Source: an uncultured Mycoplasmatota bacterium
GTDB taxonomy: Bacteria; Bacillota_I; Bacilli_A; RF39; UBA660
DNA length: 24,089 bases
Direction of reading: 5' to 3'
Assembly (NCBI GenBank): GCA_900552335.1
Contig: URZL01000012.1
Coordinates: forward strand, 1-24,089
Each line of letters starts with the position of its first letter. Within the stretch, counting starts at the first letter, position 1. Below, in pieces: positions 15,319 through 24,089 of this stretch. A program made the position numbers and the translations under genes. The notes under the pieces were generated by a model. That model did not search any database. It was given only the letters and a program-made list of their open reading frames with translations, and was not told the DNA's origin.

Positions 15319-15861
15319 CTAATTATCTTGTAAAATTATTTGACCATCTATAATTGGAATGTTTGGAAAACTAGCATCCATTAAAGTAAAGTTTCTAATT
15401 GGTGCGGTTGGATTTTCTATTTCAATAGTTTGAGATTCCTCCGTCATAATAATGGACTTAACTGTATCATCAAAAGTATGACCACCATCACTGGATATTT
15501 GTTTATAATATATTGCCGTACTTCCTGAGGCAGCAAATGGAACATTATTAAATACAGCATTTCCATCCTGATTAGTTGTTATTTCAGTTCCAACTACTAC
15601 TCCTGTACTATCTGTTCTAATAAATTTTGCGCCAACAATTTGTACGCCAGTTGGTTTTCCATCGTCTGTTACATGAAGTGTTAAATTTCCTTTTGCACTT
15701 ATTGTAAAAGCATATGTATCCGTTCCATCTGTAATAGTTACACTTTTTGGAGTAAGTGTAGAGGCATCATATCCTCCCACAACTGCTTGTACGTTATACG
15801 TTCCTGTTACAAGTTCAATACTTCCCTTTCCATTTGTTATTTGGACTGTGTGTCTTGCCAT
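15319..15861 (-). CDS. Ig/prealbumin-fold surface-type protein without signal peptide
   Basis: A 180-residue protein. Its middle (about 55-150) resembles Cna-B/SpaA-type prealbumin repeats: a strand GVQIVGAKFIRTDSTG, then TEITTNQDGNAVFNNVPF (threonine, Asp-Gly turn, Phe-x-Asn), then a late YYKQISSDGGHTFDD. Such domains occur in stalks of Gram-positive surface proteins. The N-terminal 50 residues form another small beta unit (GTYNVQAVVGGYD). No signal peptide, membrane span or LPXTG anchor is present, and the protein ends soon after a hydrophobic strand (IPIIDGQIIL). ATG at 15861 follows AAGGAGGT. It overlaps the upstream gene by 25 bases and is the last gene of the cluster. Function unknown; structural role inferred. 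Confidence 0.75.
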   Translation of the reverse strand: MARHTVQITNGKGSIELVTGTYNVQAVVGGYDASTLTPKSVTITDGTDTYAFTISAKGNLTLHVTDDGKPTGVQIVGAKFIRTDSTGVVVGTEITTNQDGNAVFNNVPFAASGSTAIYYKQISSDGGHTFDDTVKSIIMTEESQTIEIENPTAPIRNFTLMDASFPNIPIIDGQIILQDN

Positions 15862-16199
15862 AATAACATCTTACCTCCTTCTATTTTTATACTTGGATTA
15901 TATTTATCAATTAACATAATTGTAACAAACTGTTTTTTAACTTTATTAGAACTAATATCGATACAATAAATTTTATCTTTTTTTGCTATCAAAGGAATTC
16001 TTATCATTGATAAATTAGAATATATAATTAAATTATATACTCCATTATCACCACATATAGGTATCTTTATTTTTCCAAAACAATCGGTTATTCCATCAAA
16101 AACAATCTTATTACATTGACTCATGAGTTGAACTTTTAAATTTCTCAAACTTATACTATCATTACTGAAAAATTTTATATAAATATAATCATTTATCAT
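15837..16199 (-). CDS. Small beta-sandwich (transthyretin/carboxypeptidase-regulatory-like) protein
   Basis: A 120-residue protein I do not recognise as a named family. It shows the pattern of one Ig-like or prealbumin-like domain: alternating strands, VQLMSQCNKIVFDGITDCFG (a TD-x-x-G turn), then KIKIPICGDNGVYNLIIYSN. Three Cys are present. There is no signal peptide or anchor. ATG at 16199 has GAGGTG 6 bases upstream. It overlaps the next gene by 25 bases in a different frame, a strong hint that both are translated together. The domain type matches the Ig-like units in the two flanking genes, so it is probably a partner or accessory of the same surface structure. Confidence 0.7.
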   Translation of the reverse strand: MINDYIYIKFFSNDSISLRNLKVQLMSQCNKIVFDGITDCFGKIKIPICGDNGVYNLIIYSNLSMIRIPLIAKKDKIYCIDISSNKVKKQFVTIMLIDKYNPSIKIEGGKMLLWQDTQSK

Positions 16200-16249
16200 A
16201 TTTCACCTCATTACATATCTTTTATGAATCATTTTAAATTTTTTAAACA

Positions 16250-18115
16250 TTATTCTTCAATACTCCAAATAACTAAAGTAGAATAATCTTCATCCTCTAA
16301 TAAATCTTTACTAGGTTTTAAAAACAATCCTTTATCAGTAGAAAATGTGATATTACTTACACTGACATTTCCACCATTATCACTTGATTCATGTACCAGT
16401 TTTTTATTGCTTTTTAAAAGAATTGATTCATTATTAAATTTTTTAAAAAATAATGAATCAATTAATACTTTACCTTCATTATCCATCATTGGATTTGTAT
16501 AATTCAAATACAATTTCCAATTAGTACTATTTACTCGACTATCAACCACAGTTACTACTGTTTTGTTCTTCTTAGGCAAGGTAATTGGATGAATCGATGA
16601 AGGTATCATACTAAAGGGAATATTGTCTGTTACTTTCAATAGAGTCAATTCGCCCATAAATGGAGTTGATATTTTTCTTTCCGCAAAACAACCATTTAAA
16701 CAAGATGTTATTTTAATCTGTGTATTATCGGATATAATAGAATCAATATTTGCTTCAAAAAAACCATTTTCATCTGCTGAAGCTGTTAAACTTTTATTAT
16801 TGTATTCTATTTTTACATTTGTGTCTGGTATAGTATGCCCTGAAATAGCATTAATAGAGTCTGTAATAGGGTGAATGTTCATTTTTACCATTCCAATAGT
16901 TAATATTTTTCTATTTTGAAAAGAAAAATTACTAATATCTGGCAATGAATTGAGATCAATATCTGTCAAATTATGTGATGTGACTGTAGTATTGTCCTTA
17001 TTTATTACACCTGTTATTTCCATCGGTGTGTTTTCTTTATACCAATAAAAGGCTGGTGTATCATCTATAGTACAAGCATCAGCATAATCAAGAGCATAAA
17101 TCCACATATTAATTCGTGCGAATTTAAAGACAAAATCAACAGGATTATTTGTATATATGACATTTGCATTTTTTGTATAAATATTGATATATTTTGGATT
17201 ATCTAGTATAAATTTTTGATTGGTTCCTTTAAAATATATATTATAATTATCAGATGGCGTATTCATATATGTATTGATTATTGAAACGCTAGCTCCCTCT
17301 AGAACTTTAAAATCTCCAAATATATTCCACATTGGAATTCGTTGATGACTTTTTTCAATAAATGTAAAATTAGACATTTCTTCAATCAAAACATTTCTAA
17401 CTCCATGAGTAGTGGTTTTGGCAAACCCATTACCTGTTGTCAATAAAAATTCAGCTCCATGTCCTATTATTAAATCCGTTCGATTGGTTCCATTCATAAA
17501 TTCTTTTTCAGTTGTAACATTGATTCTACTATCAGGCATTATTTTAACATAGGATGGTATAACATCATTAAAGAAGAAAATAGTATTATCATTCGAACTA
17601 CTGGTTATTGTAGATTTTCCGCCTATTATAATTCGATTTGAATTACAAGCCCTTTGTGCAGCAATATTATTAGTGTCTTTTATTTCTATAACAGAATCAA
17701 AAATTCTCGTTATTCCATAATAATTACTTGAAAGTTCTACTCCGACAAAATTTATATTATTATATTCTACTACTACATTAGAATAATTTGGATGAGACGG
17801 AACATAAATAACTCCATAGCCATGGGAAGATACTATATTCATATTTTTTAATATAATTTTTTTGTTAGCCGTACTTACTTTTATTACATCTTCTTCTAAG
17901 CTTAAATAATTAGTGTATGTGTGTTTTACGTTATTATACGTACCATCTATAGTTACTTTACTTTTATTACTATTTATAATAAAACCACTAGTTGCAGTAA
18001 TATCATTTCCTAAATAAATATAATCATAATTATTGTCCTCGCTTATAGCTTGTTTTAATTCATCATTCGTCATAACAATTACCGTATTATTATCTATTAT
18101 TTGAATAATTATCAC
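16250..18115 (-). CDS. Pectate-lyase-like beta-helix adhesin with C-terminal WxL-like domain, no signal peptide
   Basis: Up to 621 residues. Residues 8-350 look like the pectate-lyase-like adhesive domain of Firmicute surface proteins: MTNDELKQAI, YIYLGNDIT, VTIDGTYNN, then repeated short strands (VVVEYNNINF, RIIIGGKSTI, KFILDNPKYI) of a right-handed beta helix. Residues about 415-482 form a bacterial Ig-like unit (ISGHTIPDTNVKI, ASADENGFFEANI). The C-terminus resembles a WxL domain, with W533-K-L535 as the proximal motif and Y611...W617-S-I as the distal one; WxL domains bind peptidoglycan without covalent links. No signal peptide is visible. The start is uncertain: GTG at 18115 lies inside the ribosome-site-like AAGGAAGGTGATA, so a non-standard codon a few bases later, or the ATG at 18073, may be used. 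Confidence 0.75.
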   Translation of the reverse strand: MIIIQIIDNNTVIVMTNDELKQAISEDNNYDYIYLGNDITATSGFIINSNKSKVTIDGTYNNVKHTYTNYLSLEEDVIKVSTANKKIILKNMNIVSSHGYGVIYVPSHPNYSNVVVEYNNINFVGVELSSNYYGITRIFDSVIEIKDTNNIAAQRACNSNRIIIGGKSTITSSSNDNTIFFFNDVIPSYVKIMPDSRINVTTEKEFMNGTNRTDLIIGHGAEFLLTTGNGFAKTTTHGVRNVLIEEMSNFTFIEKSHQRIPMWNIFGDFKVLEGASVSIINTYMNTPSDNYNIYFKGTNQKFILDNPKYINIYTKNANVIYTNNPVDFVFKFARINMWIYALDYADACTIDDTPAFYWYKENTPMEITGVINKDNTTVTSHNLTDIDLNSLPDISNFSFQNRKILTIGMVKMNIHPITDSINAISGHTIPDTNVKIEYNNKSLTASADENGFFEANIDSIISDNTQIKITSCLNGCFAERKISTPFMGELTLLKVTDNIPFSMIPSSIHPITLPKKNKTVVTVVDSRVNSTNWKLYLNYTNPMMDNEGKVLIDSLFFKKFNNESILLKSNKKLVHESSDNGGNVSVSNITFSTDKGLFLKPSKDLLEDEDYSTLVIWSIEE

Positions 18116-18125
18116 CTTCCTTTGC

Positions 18126-18136
18126 TATAATTTATG
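18126..18136 (-). promoter_or_regulatory. CATAAATTATA element before the beta-helix adhesin gene
   Basis: The 11 bases are identical to those at 19341-19351, upstream of the collagen-like gene. They fit CATAnnnTA, the -10 pattern of the sporulation factor SigK, and also contain a near-consensus ATTATA. No good -35 (AC) is seen at this copy. It lies right before the ribosome site. In AT-rich DNA this may be chance. Confidence 0.3.
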
Positions 18137-18163
18137 TTTATAATTAAAAAGGAAATAATTAAA

Positions 18164-18185
18164 AAGAATAGAAAATTCTATTCTT
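18164..18185 (-). terminator. Terminator or attenuator after the collagen-like gene
   Basis: A 9-bp stem (18164-18172 with 18177-18185) with a 4-base loop, followed by T in the minus direction. It overlaps the stop codon of the collagen-like gene, so transcription of the three downstream genes needs read-through or a promoter in the short gap at 18116-18160. Confidence 0.75.
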
Positions 18186-19281
18186 AATGTATTTTAGCAA
18201 CACTTAACATTGCATTAGTACTTCCATTAAATATCATATTAACTGTCATAGATGGCTTTACATGTAATGTAACAAGGTCATTTTCATTAAGTGATACAAT
18301 AGTTGATCCATGAATACAATTAATTATTTGTGCTTGAAATTCACTTGTGATATATGTAGCCGGTTGTAAAAGCCCATTTGCTCTTACAGACATCGTTAAC
18401 GAACAATCTTCATTTGTTGCTCCACATAACAAAAATGATATAAAGTATACGCCACTTTCTTTTATTTTAATAGAATTATTGTCTGGATATTCAGTCAAAA
18501 ATGAAGTTCCTTTTTCAATTAATGGTATGATTGTATCAGTTTCTTGTAATAAATTTAATTGTTGTTCAGTCATTGAATACCTAATCCCATAAGAAGATAC
18601 AAATGATGTACCTGGTGGACCAGCTGGACCTATAGGACCTCTATCTCCTTTTTCTCCTTTTGGTATAAGGAACGCTAAGTGATGAACCCAGTCCTCAAAA
18701 GTATCCATCACCTGTGCTGGTTCACCTGGTTCAAGTGTTTCTGTTTCATCTATAGAAATATGTTCTGTTCTGCCTATTTCTCCAGGAAGTCCCCTAGGAC
18801 CAATGTCTCCTTTTGCACCTTTTGGTATTTTAAAATCTAAAATGACATCTTCTGGTGTACCAACATTAATAACTTCTGCTTCTTCTCCTGCTTCTACTGT
18901 TTTAATATTTCCAATTTGAATAGTAGATGGTCCTTGATCACCTTTTTCTCCTTTCATTCCTTGTGGACCGATATCTCCTTTTTCTCCTTTTGGACCGATT
19001 GGCCCTTGTGGACCAATTTGACCTTCAAAACCTTGTACACCCATTGGTATTTTAAAATTCAAAATGACATCTTCATCAGTACCAACGTTTTCTACTTTTG
19101 CATTAGTAAACGAATCTACCGTTTCTGTCGTTCCAACCTTAATGCTTGCTGGTCCTTGTATCCCTCGTTCTCCTTTTTCTCCTTTTGGACCAATTGGCCC
19201 TTGTACACAACAATATTTATATTTTTCTCTTTCTTCTTCTAGTTTTTTTTTAATTCGTTCATAATTATTACAACTATTCAT
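18184..19281 (-). CDS. Collagen-like (Gly-X-Y) protein with C1q/BclA-like C-terminal domain
   Basis: A 365-residue modular protein. Residues 1-25 form a charged helix ending in Cys24-Cys25, probably a trimerisation seed; there is no signal peptide. Four Gly-X-Y tracts (about 28-44, 81-119, 155-170 and 209-226), rich in GPK/GEKGD triplets, alternate with three copies of a roughly 36-residue unit (about 45-80, 120-154 and 171-208) of the pattern ...GTxEDVILxFKIPxG. Residues 227-365 are beta-rich and end VNMIFNGSTNAMLSVAKI, as in C1q/TNF-like heads of BclA-type exosporium proteins. Start chosen at ATG 19281, because GAGGAGGT lies 7-8 bases upstream; a frame 12 codons longer lacks a ribosome site. 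Such proteins occur on spores, cell surfaces and phage tails. First gene of the surface cluster. Confidence 0.85.
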   Translation of the reverse strand: MNSCNNYERIKKKLEEEREKYKYCCVQGPIGPKGEKGERGIQGPASIKVGTTETVDSFTNAKVENVGTDEDVILNFKIPMGVQGFEGQIGPQGPIGPKGEKGDIGPQGMKGEKGDQGPSTIQIGNIKTVEAGEEAEVINVGTPEDVILDFKIPKGAKGDIGPRGLPGEIGRTEHISIDETETLEPGEPAQVMDTFEDWVHHLAFLIPKGEKGDRGPIGPAGPPGTSFVSSYGIRYSMTEQQLNLLQETDTIIPLIEKGTSFLTEYPDNNSIKIKESGVYFISFLLCGATNEDCSLTMSVRANGLLQPATYITSEFQAQIINCIHGSTIVSLNENDLVTLHVKPSMTVNMIFNGSTNAMLSVAKIH

Positions 19282-19338
19282 TATACATACCTCCTCTAAT
19301 TTAATATTAAGAATCAATGTTTATCTTTTAATTCTTCT

Positions 19339-19351
19339 ATTATAATTTATG
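19339..19351 (-). promoter_or_regulatory. Possible promoter of the surface-protein cluster
   Basis: TATAAT (19344-19339) overlaps CATAAATTATA (19351-19341), about 60 bases before the collagen-like start. Only weak -35 candidates are seen (ATTAAA). The CATAnnnTA reading would fit a SigK-like promoter, with an AC 15 bases further upstream, one short of the usual 16. The housekeeping reading is equally possible. Confidence 0.4.
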
Positions 19352-19458
19352 AAAATATTTTTTAATGTATAATGAATATATTGAGTAAATTTCATATTTT
19401 TATCATACTAAATATGTATTTAATGATTATATTTTTTAGAAAGACTTTTCTAATATAT

Positions 19459-19486
19459 AAAAAAAAGTAATTCTATTAGAATTACT
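19459..19486 (-). terminator. Terminator of the t6A operon
   Basis: A 9-bp stem AGTAATTCT / AGAATTACT (19466-19474 with 19478-19486) with a 3-base loop, followed in the minus direction by at least six T. It starts 3 bases after the tsaD stop. Confidence 0.85.
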
Positions 19487-19488
19487 AA

Positions 19489-20493
19489 TTATTTCAATTC
19501 AGTCGTTGCTTTTGCATTTAAATCAAGACCAGCTCTTCTTCCTAATTTATAAGCATAGTAACCAGCTGCTCCTATCATAGCAGCATTATCTGTACAATAC
19601 TTCATCTCTGGAACAATTAAATTAATATTGTTTTTTCCGCATAATTCTGTTAATTTTTCCCTCAAACTTCTATTAGCAGAAACACCACCAGCTACTATTA
19701 AATTCTGAACATGATATTCTTTTAGAGCCTTCATCGTTTTTTTTGTCAAAATATCTACTACATTTGTTTGAAAAGAGCAAGCTAAATTATTTTTATTAAT
19801 CACATTACCTCTTTGCTCCTCATTATGTACTAAATTAATAACAGCACTTTTTAATCCACTAAAACTAAAGTTATAACTATCATCGTTTAATGGGACAGGT
19901 AAAGAATAGGTATTTTCTCCAACATGTGCCATTTTATCAACATGTGGCCCTCCTGGATAAGGGACGCCTAAAACACGTGCTACCTTATCATAAGCTTCAC
20001 CAACTGCATCATCTAATGTACCACCTATATGTTCAAAAGAATAGTCTTCTTTCATATATATCAAGTCCGTATGTCCACCACTTACAACAAGGGCAATTAA
20101 AGGAAAACAAAGTGGTTTTACTAAATTGTTGGCATAAATATGACCAGCAATGTGATGGACAGGAATAAGAGGTTTATGATAAATATAAGACAAAGTTTTA
20201 GCCGCATTTACGCCAATTAATAAGGAGCCTATAAGTCCAGGACCATAAGTCACGGCAATCGCATCTACCTCATCCATAGACATTCTACATTTTTTTAAAG
20301 TTTCTTCTATTACAATAGTAATATTTTCAATATGATTACGACTTGCAATTTCAGGCACCACACCACCATACAAAGCATGAATATCCATTTGTGTCAAAAC
20401 AACTGTTCCTATTTCATCATGTCCATTTTTAATAATAGAACAACTCGTTTCATCACAACTTGATTCTATCGCTAATATATATATATCTTTCAT
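19489..20493 (-). CDS. tsaD: tRNA threonylcarbamoyladenosine (t6A37) synthase subunit TsaD
   Basis: A 334-residue Kae1/TsaD/Gcp family protein, the catalytic subunit that transfers threonylcarbamoyl from threonylcarbamoyl-AMP to A37 of ANN-decoding tRNAs. Seen: [13 protein letters not shown] (8-20, nucleotide-binding start of the ASKHA fold), metal ligands His114 and His118 (HHIAGH), VSGGHTD (137-143), [20 protein letters not shown] (157-176), [20 protein letters not shown] and CTDNAAMIG near the end with the Asp metal ligand. Full family length. ATG at 20493 starts immediately after the stop of the acetyltransferase gene. It works with TsaB and TsaE encoded upstream; the TsaC/TsaC2 gene is not in the window. 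Confidence 0.97.
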   Translation of the reverse strand: MKDIYILAIESSCDETSCSIIKNGHDEIGTVVLTQMDIHALYGGVVPEIASRNHIENITIVIEETLKKCRMSMDEVDAIAVTYGPGLIGSLLIGVNAAKTLSYIYHKPLIPVHHIAGHIYANNLVKPLCFPLIALVVSGGHTDLIYMKEDYSFEHIGGTLDDAVGEAYDKVARVLGVPYPGGPHVDKMAHVGENTYSLPVPLNDDSYNFSFSGLKSAVINLVHNEEQRGNVINKNNLACSFQTNVVDILTKKTMKALKEYHVQNLIVAGGVSANRSLREKLTELCGKNNINLIVPEMKYCTDNAAMIGAAGYYAYKLGRRAGLDLNAKATTELK

Positions 20494-20868
20494 TTAACTC
20501 ATCACCTTACACATCAAATAACCGTCTTCTTTTCCATAATAATTTTTTCTTTCAGCTACAATTTCAAAGCCACAACTTTTATAAAATTGAATAGCTACTA
20601 CATTGCTTTTCCTAACCTCTAAACTAATATTGGAATTTTTCAAAGATGCCAATAATTTTTTACCAATTCCATTTCTTTTATATTCTTCAAATACTAAAAT
20701 ATAATCAATTTCAATTCTATCATATATTTCGTCATAAACAAGAATACCCATTAAATGGTTATCTTCCTCATATATGAATACTTTAGAATAAATGGTAAAA
20801 GGATTTTTTACTTTAAAATAATTACAGATAATGTCAAAAACAACGTCATTATTCACTTCTTTTATCAT
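20494..20868 (-). CDS. RimI-like GNAT N-acetyltransferase
   Basis: A 124-residue GNAT-fold protein, somewhat shorter than the usual 145-150. The acetyl-CoA binding motif is EYKRNGIGKKLL (61-72, R-x-x-G-x-G), followed by VRKSNVVAIQFYKSCGFE (85-102), the B-motif with the catalytic-region Asn and Tyr. RimI acetylates the N-terminus of ribosomal protein S18 in E. coli, and in many Firmicutes a rimI-like gene lies between tsaB and tsaD as here. It overlaps tsaB by 20 bases and touches tsaD, so it belongs to one transcript. The context supports RimI; the substrate is not proven by the sequence. Confidence 0.85.
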   Translation of the reverse strand: MIKEVNNDVVFDIICNYFKVKNPFTIYSKVFIYEEDNHLMGILVYDEIYDRIEIDYILVFEEYKRNGIGKKLLASLKNSNISLEVRKSNVVAIQFYKSCGFEIVAERKNYYGKEDGYLMCKVMS

Positions 20869-21478
20869 AATTTTCTTCGGCTTCAGTCCTTTTTAAATAA
20901 TTTGGAACTACTTGATGAGGATTGATTCCTTCATCATTATAGTGTTTTTGAACGATTTTCTCTATATCAATATTTGGTTCAATGGTATGTTCAATATTAT
21001 TATAATAGCTAACAAATTCTACATCTTCTATATGATCTATTTTTTTCATTAAATTATCTATAGAAATATATGCATCAGCCATAACAGAATTTAAATTTTT
21101 ATCATAAATCCCAGCATATACTGCATTTCTTCTAGCATCAATATAAGGAACAATATATTTTTTATTAGTCAAAGTGGTCGCCAATAAAGCTAATTCTGAA
21201 ATTGGAATAATTCTTTTTTTCAAGCCCCAAGCCATGACTTTTGCAGTTGTTACACCAACTCTAACGCCTGTAAAAGAACCAGGCCCATTAATAACATATA
21301 TTGCGTCTATATTATCTATTTGTAATTGATTTTTCGCTATAATTCTTTCTATCATTGGTAAGAACTTTTCTGACAAATGATTATCATTTTCTTCTATTAT
21401 TGAATCAATTAGTTTTCCACCACTTAAAAGAGCAACAATTACTTTCTTATCGCTACTATCTAAAAAAAGAGAGATCAT
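20849..21478 (-). CDS. tsaB: t6A complex dimerisation subunit TsaB
   Basis: A 209-residue protein of the TsaB/YeaZ family, a non-catalytic ASKHA-fold paralogue of TsaD that forms the TsaD-TsaB heterodimer. The start MISLFLDSSDKKVIVAL matches the first strand pair, and INGPGSFTGVRVGVTTAKVM (77-96) is the family hallmark. The second half (PYIDARRNAVYAGIYD and beyond) is diverged, as usual. Its ATG overlaps the tsaE stop in ATGA, showing translational coupling. tsaE ending in TGA here also indicates that TGA is not read as Trp in this organism. Confidence 0.94.
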   Translation of the reverse strand: MISLFLDSSDKKVIVALLSGGKLIDSIIEENDNHLSEKFLPMIERIIAKNQLQIDNIDAIYVINGPGSFTGVRVGVTTAKVMAWGLKKRIIPISELALLATTLTNKKYIVPYIDARRNAVYAGIYDKNLNSVMADAYISIDNLMKKIDHIEDVEFVSYYNNIEHTIEPNIDIEKIVQKHYNDEGINPHQVVPNYLKRTEAEENYDKRSE

Positions 21479-21927
21479 AGAACCGCCTCACATAATTCTT
21501 CATATACTCTACCGTATGGTGTAATCACCAAAATTCTTTTATTTTCACCTATCACTTTAAACTTAATATCTAACCTCTCGTCTGGTAAAATGTCTTTTAT
21601 AGTATCAGCCCATTCTATAATAACAACACCATTTTTGGTAAAATATTCTTCTATTCCGACACCATCTGCATTTCCATCCAAACGATAAACATCCATATGA
21701 TATAATGGCATTTCACCATTTTCGTATTCTTTAATAATATTATAGGTAGGAGAAGTTATATTATCTGTTATACCTAAAGAAGAAGCAAAGCCTTTAGTAA
21801 AAACAGTTTTACCACTACCTAATTCTCCATTTAAACAAATAATCATATTAGGAAATTTTTCTGATTCTATATTTTGCGCTAATTCAATTGTTTCTAACTC
21901 ACTATGTACTGTAATTTTGTATTCCAT
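21475..21927 (-). CDS. tsaE: t6A complex ATPase TsaE
   Basis: A 150-residue P-loop ATPase of the TsaE/YjeE family, which binds TsaD-TsaB and resets it between catalytic rounds. Walker A is GELGSGKT (34-41), followed by SPTYNIIKEY (59-68) with the conserved Ser-Pro-Thr, LYHMDVYRLD (75-84) with the DxYR motif, and the Walker-B-like IIEWADTI (103-110). Normal length. ATG at 21927 has GGTGAT close upstream. First gene of tsaE-tsaB-rimI-tsaD. Confidence 0.95.
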   Translation of the reverse strand: MEYKITVHSELETIELAQNIESEKFPNMIICLNGELGSGKTVFTKGFASSLGITDNITSPTYNIIKEYENGEMPLYHMDVYRLDGNADGVGIEEYFTKNGVVIIEWADTIKDILPDERLDIKFKVIGENKRILVITPYGRVYEELCEAVL

Positions 21928-21942
21928 AATATCACCATATAT

Positions 21943-21972
21943 AGTATATCAAAATTTAAAAATTATTTACAA
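21943..21972 (-). promoter_or_regulatory. Probable promoter of the tsaE-tsaD operon
   Basis: -35 TTGTAA (21972-21967), an 18-base spacer and -10 TATACT (21948-21943), about 16 bases before the tsaE start. It lies just downstream of the rRNA operon terminator, so the operon has its own promoter. Confidence 0.65.
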
Positions 21973-21997
21973 TATATTTAATAACATTTTTGAAAAT

Positions 21998-22023
21998 AAA
22001 AAAAATGACCTTTACAAGTCATT
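21998..22023 (-). terminator. Terminator of the rRNA operon
   Basis: In the minus direction an 8-bp stem (AATGACTT with AAGGTCATT, one G-T pair) closes a GTAA tetraloop, followed by a run of T. It lies about 70 bases after the 5S gene. Confidence 0.85.
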
Positions 22024-22032
22024 GATATATAA

Positions 22033-22078
22033 AATTAATATTTATAGTATTAGTAGGTACTAGAGACAAATATTAATT
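22033..22078. repeat. Inverted repeat between 5S rRNA and terminator
   Basis: An 11-bp perfect inverted repeat (AATTAATATTT at 22033-22043, complement at 22068-22078) encloses 24 bases that hold a further 5-bp pairing (TAGTA / TACTA). In the rRNA transcript this would be a hairpin separate from the terminator, possibly a processing signal. Confidence 0.5.
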
Positions 22079-22095
22079 AAAAATAAACAAAAAAA

Positions 22096-22201
22096 AATTT
22101 GCAACTTGCTATTTTCGCTTACACTATCGTCGCCGTTAAAGTGCTTAACTTCTGTGTTCGAGATGGGAACAGGTGTATCCACTTTGCCATAGTCACAAAT
22201 T
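22096..22201 (-). rRNA. rrf: 5S ribosomal RNA
   Basis: Read on the minus strand, the sequence has the 5S core: GGATACACCTGTTCCCATCT, then CGAACACAGAAGTTAAGCAC and a GGCGACGATAGT stretch. The two ends pair (AAATTTGTGAC with GTTGCAAATTT) to form helix I, which sets the boundaries to within a few bases. At about 106 bases it is at the short end for bacteria. It follows 23S after a spacer of about 60 bases with no tRNA. Confidence 0.93.
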
Positions 22202-22263
22202 TAATTATTAGAGAAATAATTCTCTGAAAACATGATAATGTGTTAATCTAACCAAATTAATAA

Positions 22264-24089
<1,826 letters not shown>

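Noticed and set aside
15319..19281. Prophage tail module
   Set aside because: Collagen-like and beta-helix proteins occur in phage tails, but there are no tape-measure, baseplate, holin, lysin or integrase genes near by, and flanks are housekeeping operons.

Overview
The window is very AT-rich by eye, with short intergenic gaps and strong Gly-Gly Shine-Dalgarno sites. It encodes a Gram-positive type replicase (PolC with an inserted DEDDh exonuclease), YlxM next to FtsY, PerR and the t6A operon. This points to a low-GC Firmicute, probably a host-associated member of the Bacilli (Erysipelotrichales/RF39-like); the exact lineage is inference. TGA is used as a stop (tsaE), so the code is standard rather than Mycoplasma-type. 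Several genes start with TTG.

Layout. Positions 1-2.2 kb hold the 5' end of a type IV prepilin-like gene (cut by the window edge), an Rpn-family nuclease gene, and a perR-rubrerythrin peroxide-stress operon with a very clear promoter and a palindromic operator. Positions 2.2-7.7 kb hold polC followed by a small methyltransferase. Positions 7.9-9.1 kb hold a second, complete prepilin-like gene whose mature part looks like a phage tail fibre or adhesin. Both prepilin genes have a run of 10-11 G (coding strand) about 50 bases before the start codon. Positions 9.2-12.4 kb hold an overlapping ftsY - small membrane protein - ylxM - HerA-like ATPase operon. Positions 12.5-15.2 kb are the only plus-strand genes: an ABC importer of the SsuA/THI5 type (binding protein, ATPase, permease). 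Positions 15.3-19.3 kb hold a four-gene cluster of surface-type proteins (collagen-like with a C1q/BclA-like head, a beta-helix adhesin with a WxL-like C-terminus, two Ig/prealbumin-fold proteins), none with a recognisable signal peptide. Positions 19.5-21.9 kb hold the t6A cluster tsaE-tsaB-rimI-like-tsaD. Positions 22.0-24.1 kb hold the 3' end of an rRNA operon on the minus strand: partial 23S, then 5S, then a terminator.

How it fits together. Most of the DNA is housekeeping. The accessory content is about the cell surface: prepilin-like adhesins with possible slippage-driven variation, and a cluster of export-signal-less extracellular-type proteins. The second cluster would fit spore-surface (exosporium) assembly or non-classical release, but neither is shown by the sequence. 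These two parts deserve most attention. No tRNA gene, insertion sequence, CRISPR array or prophage was seen.
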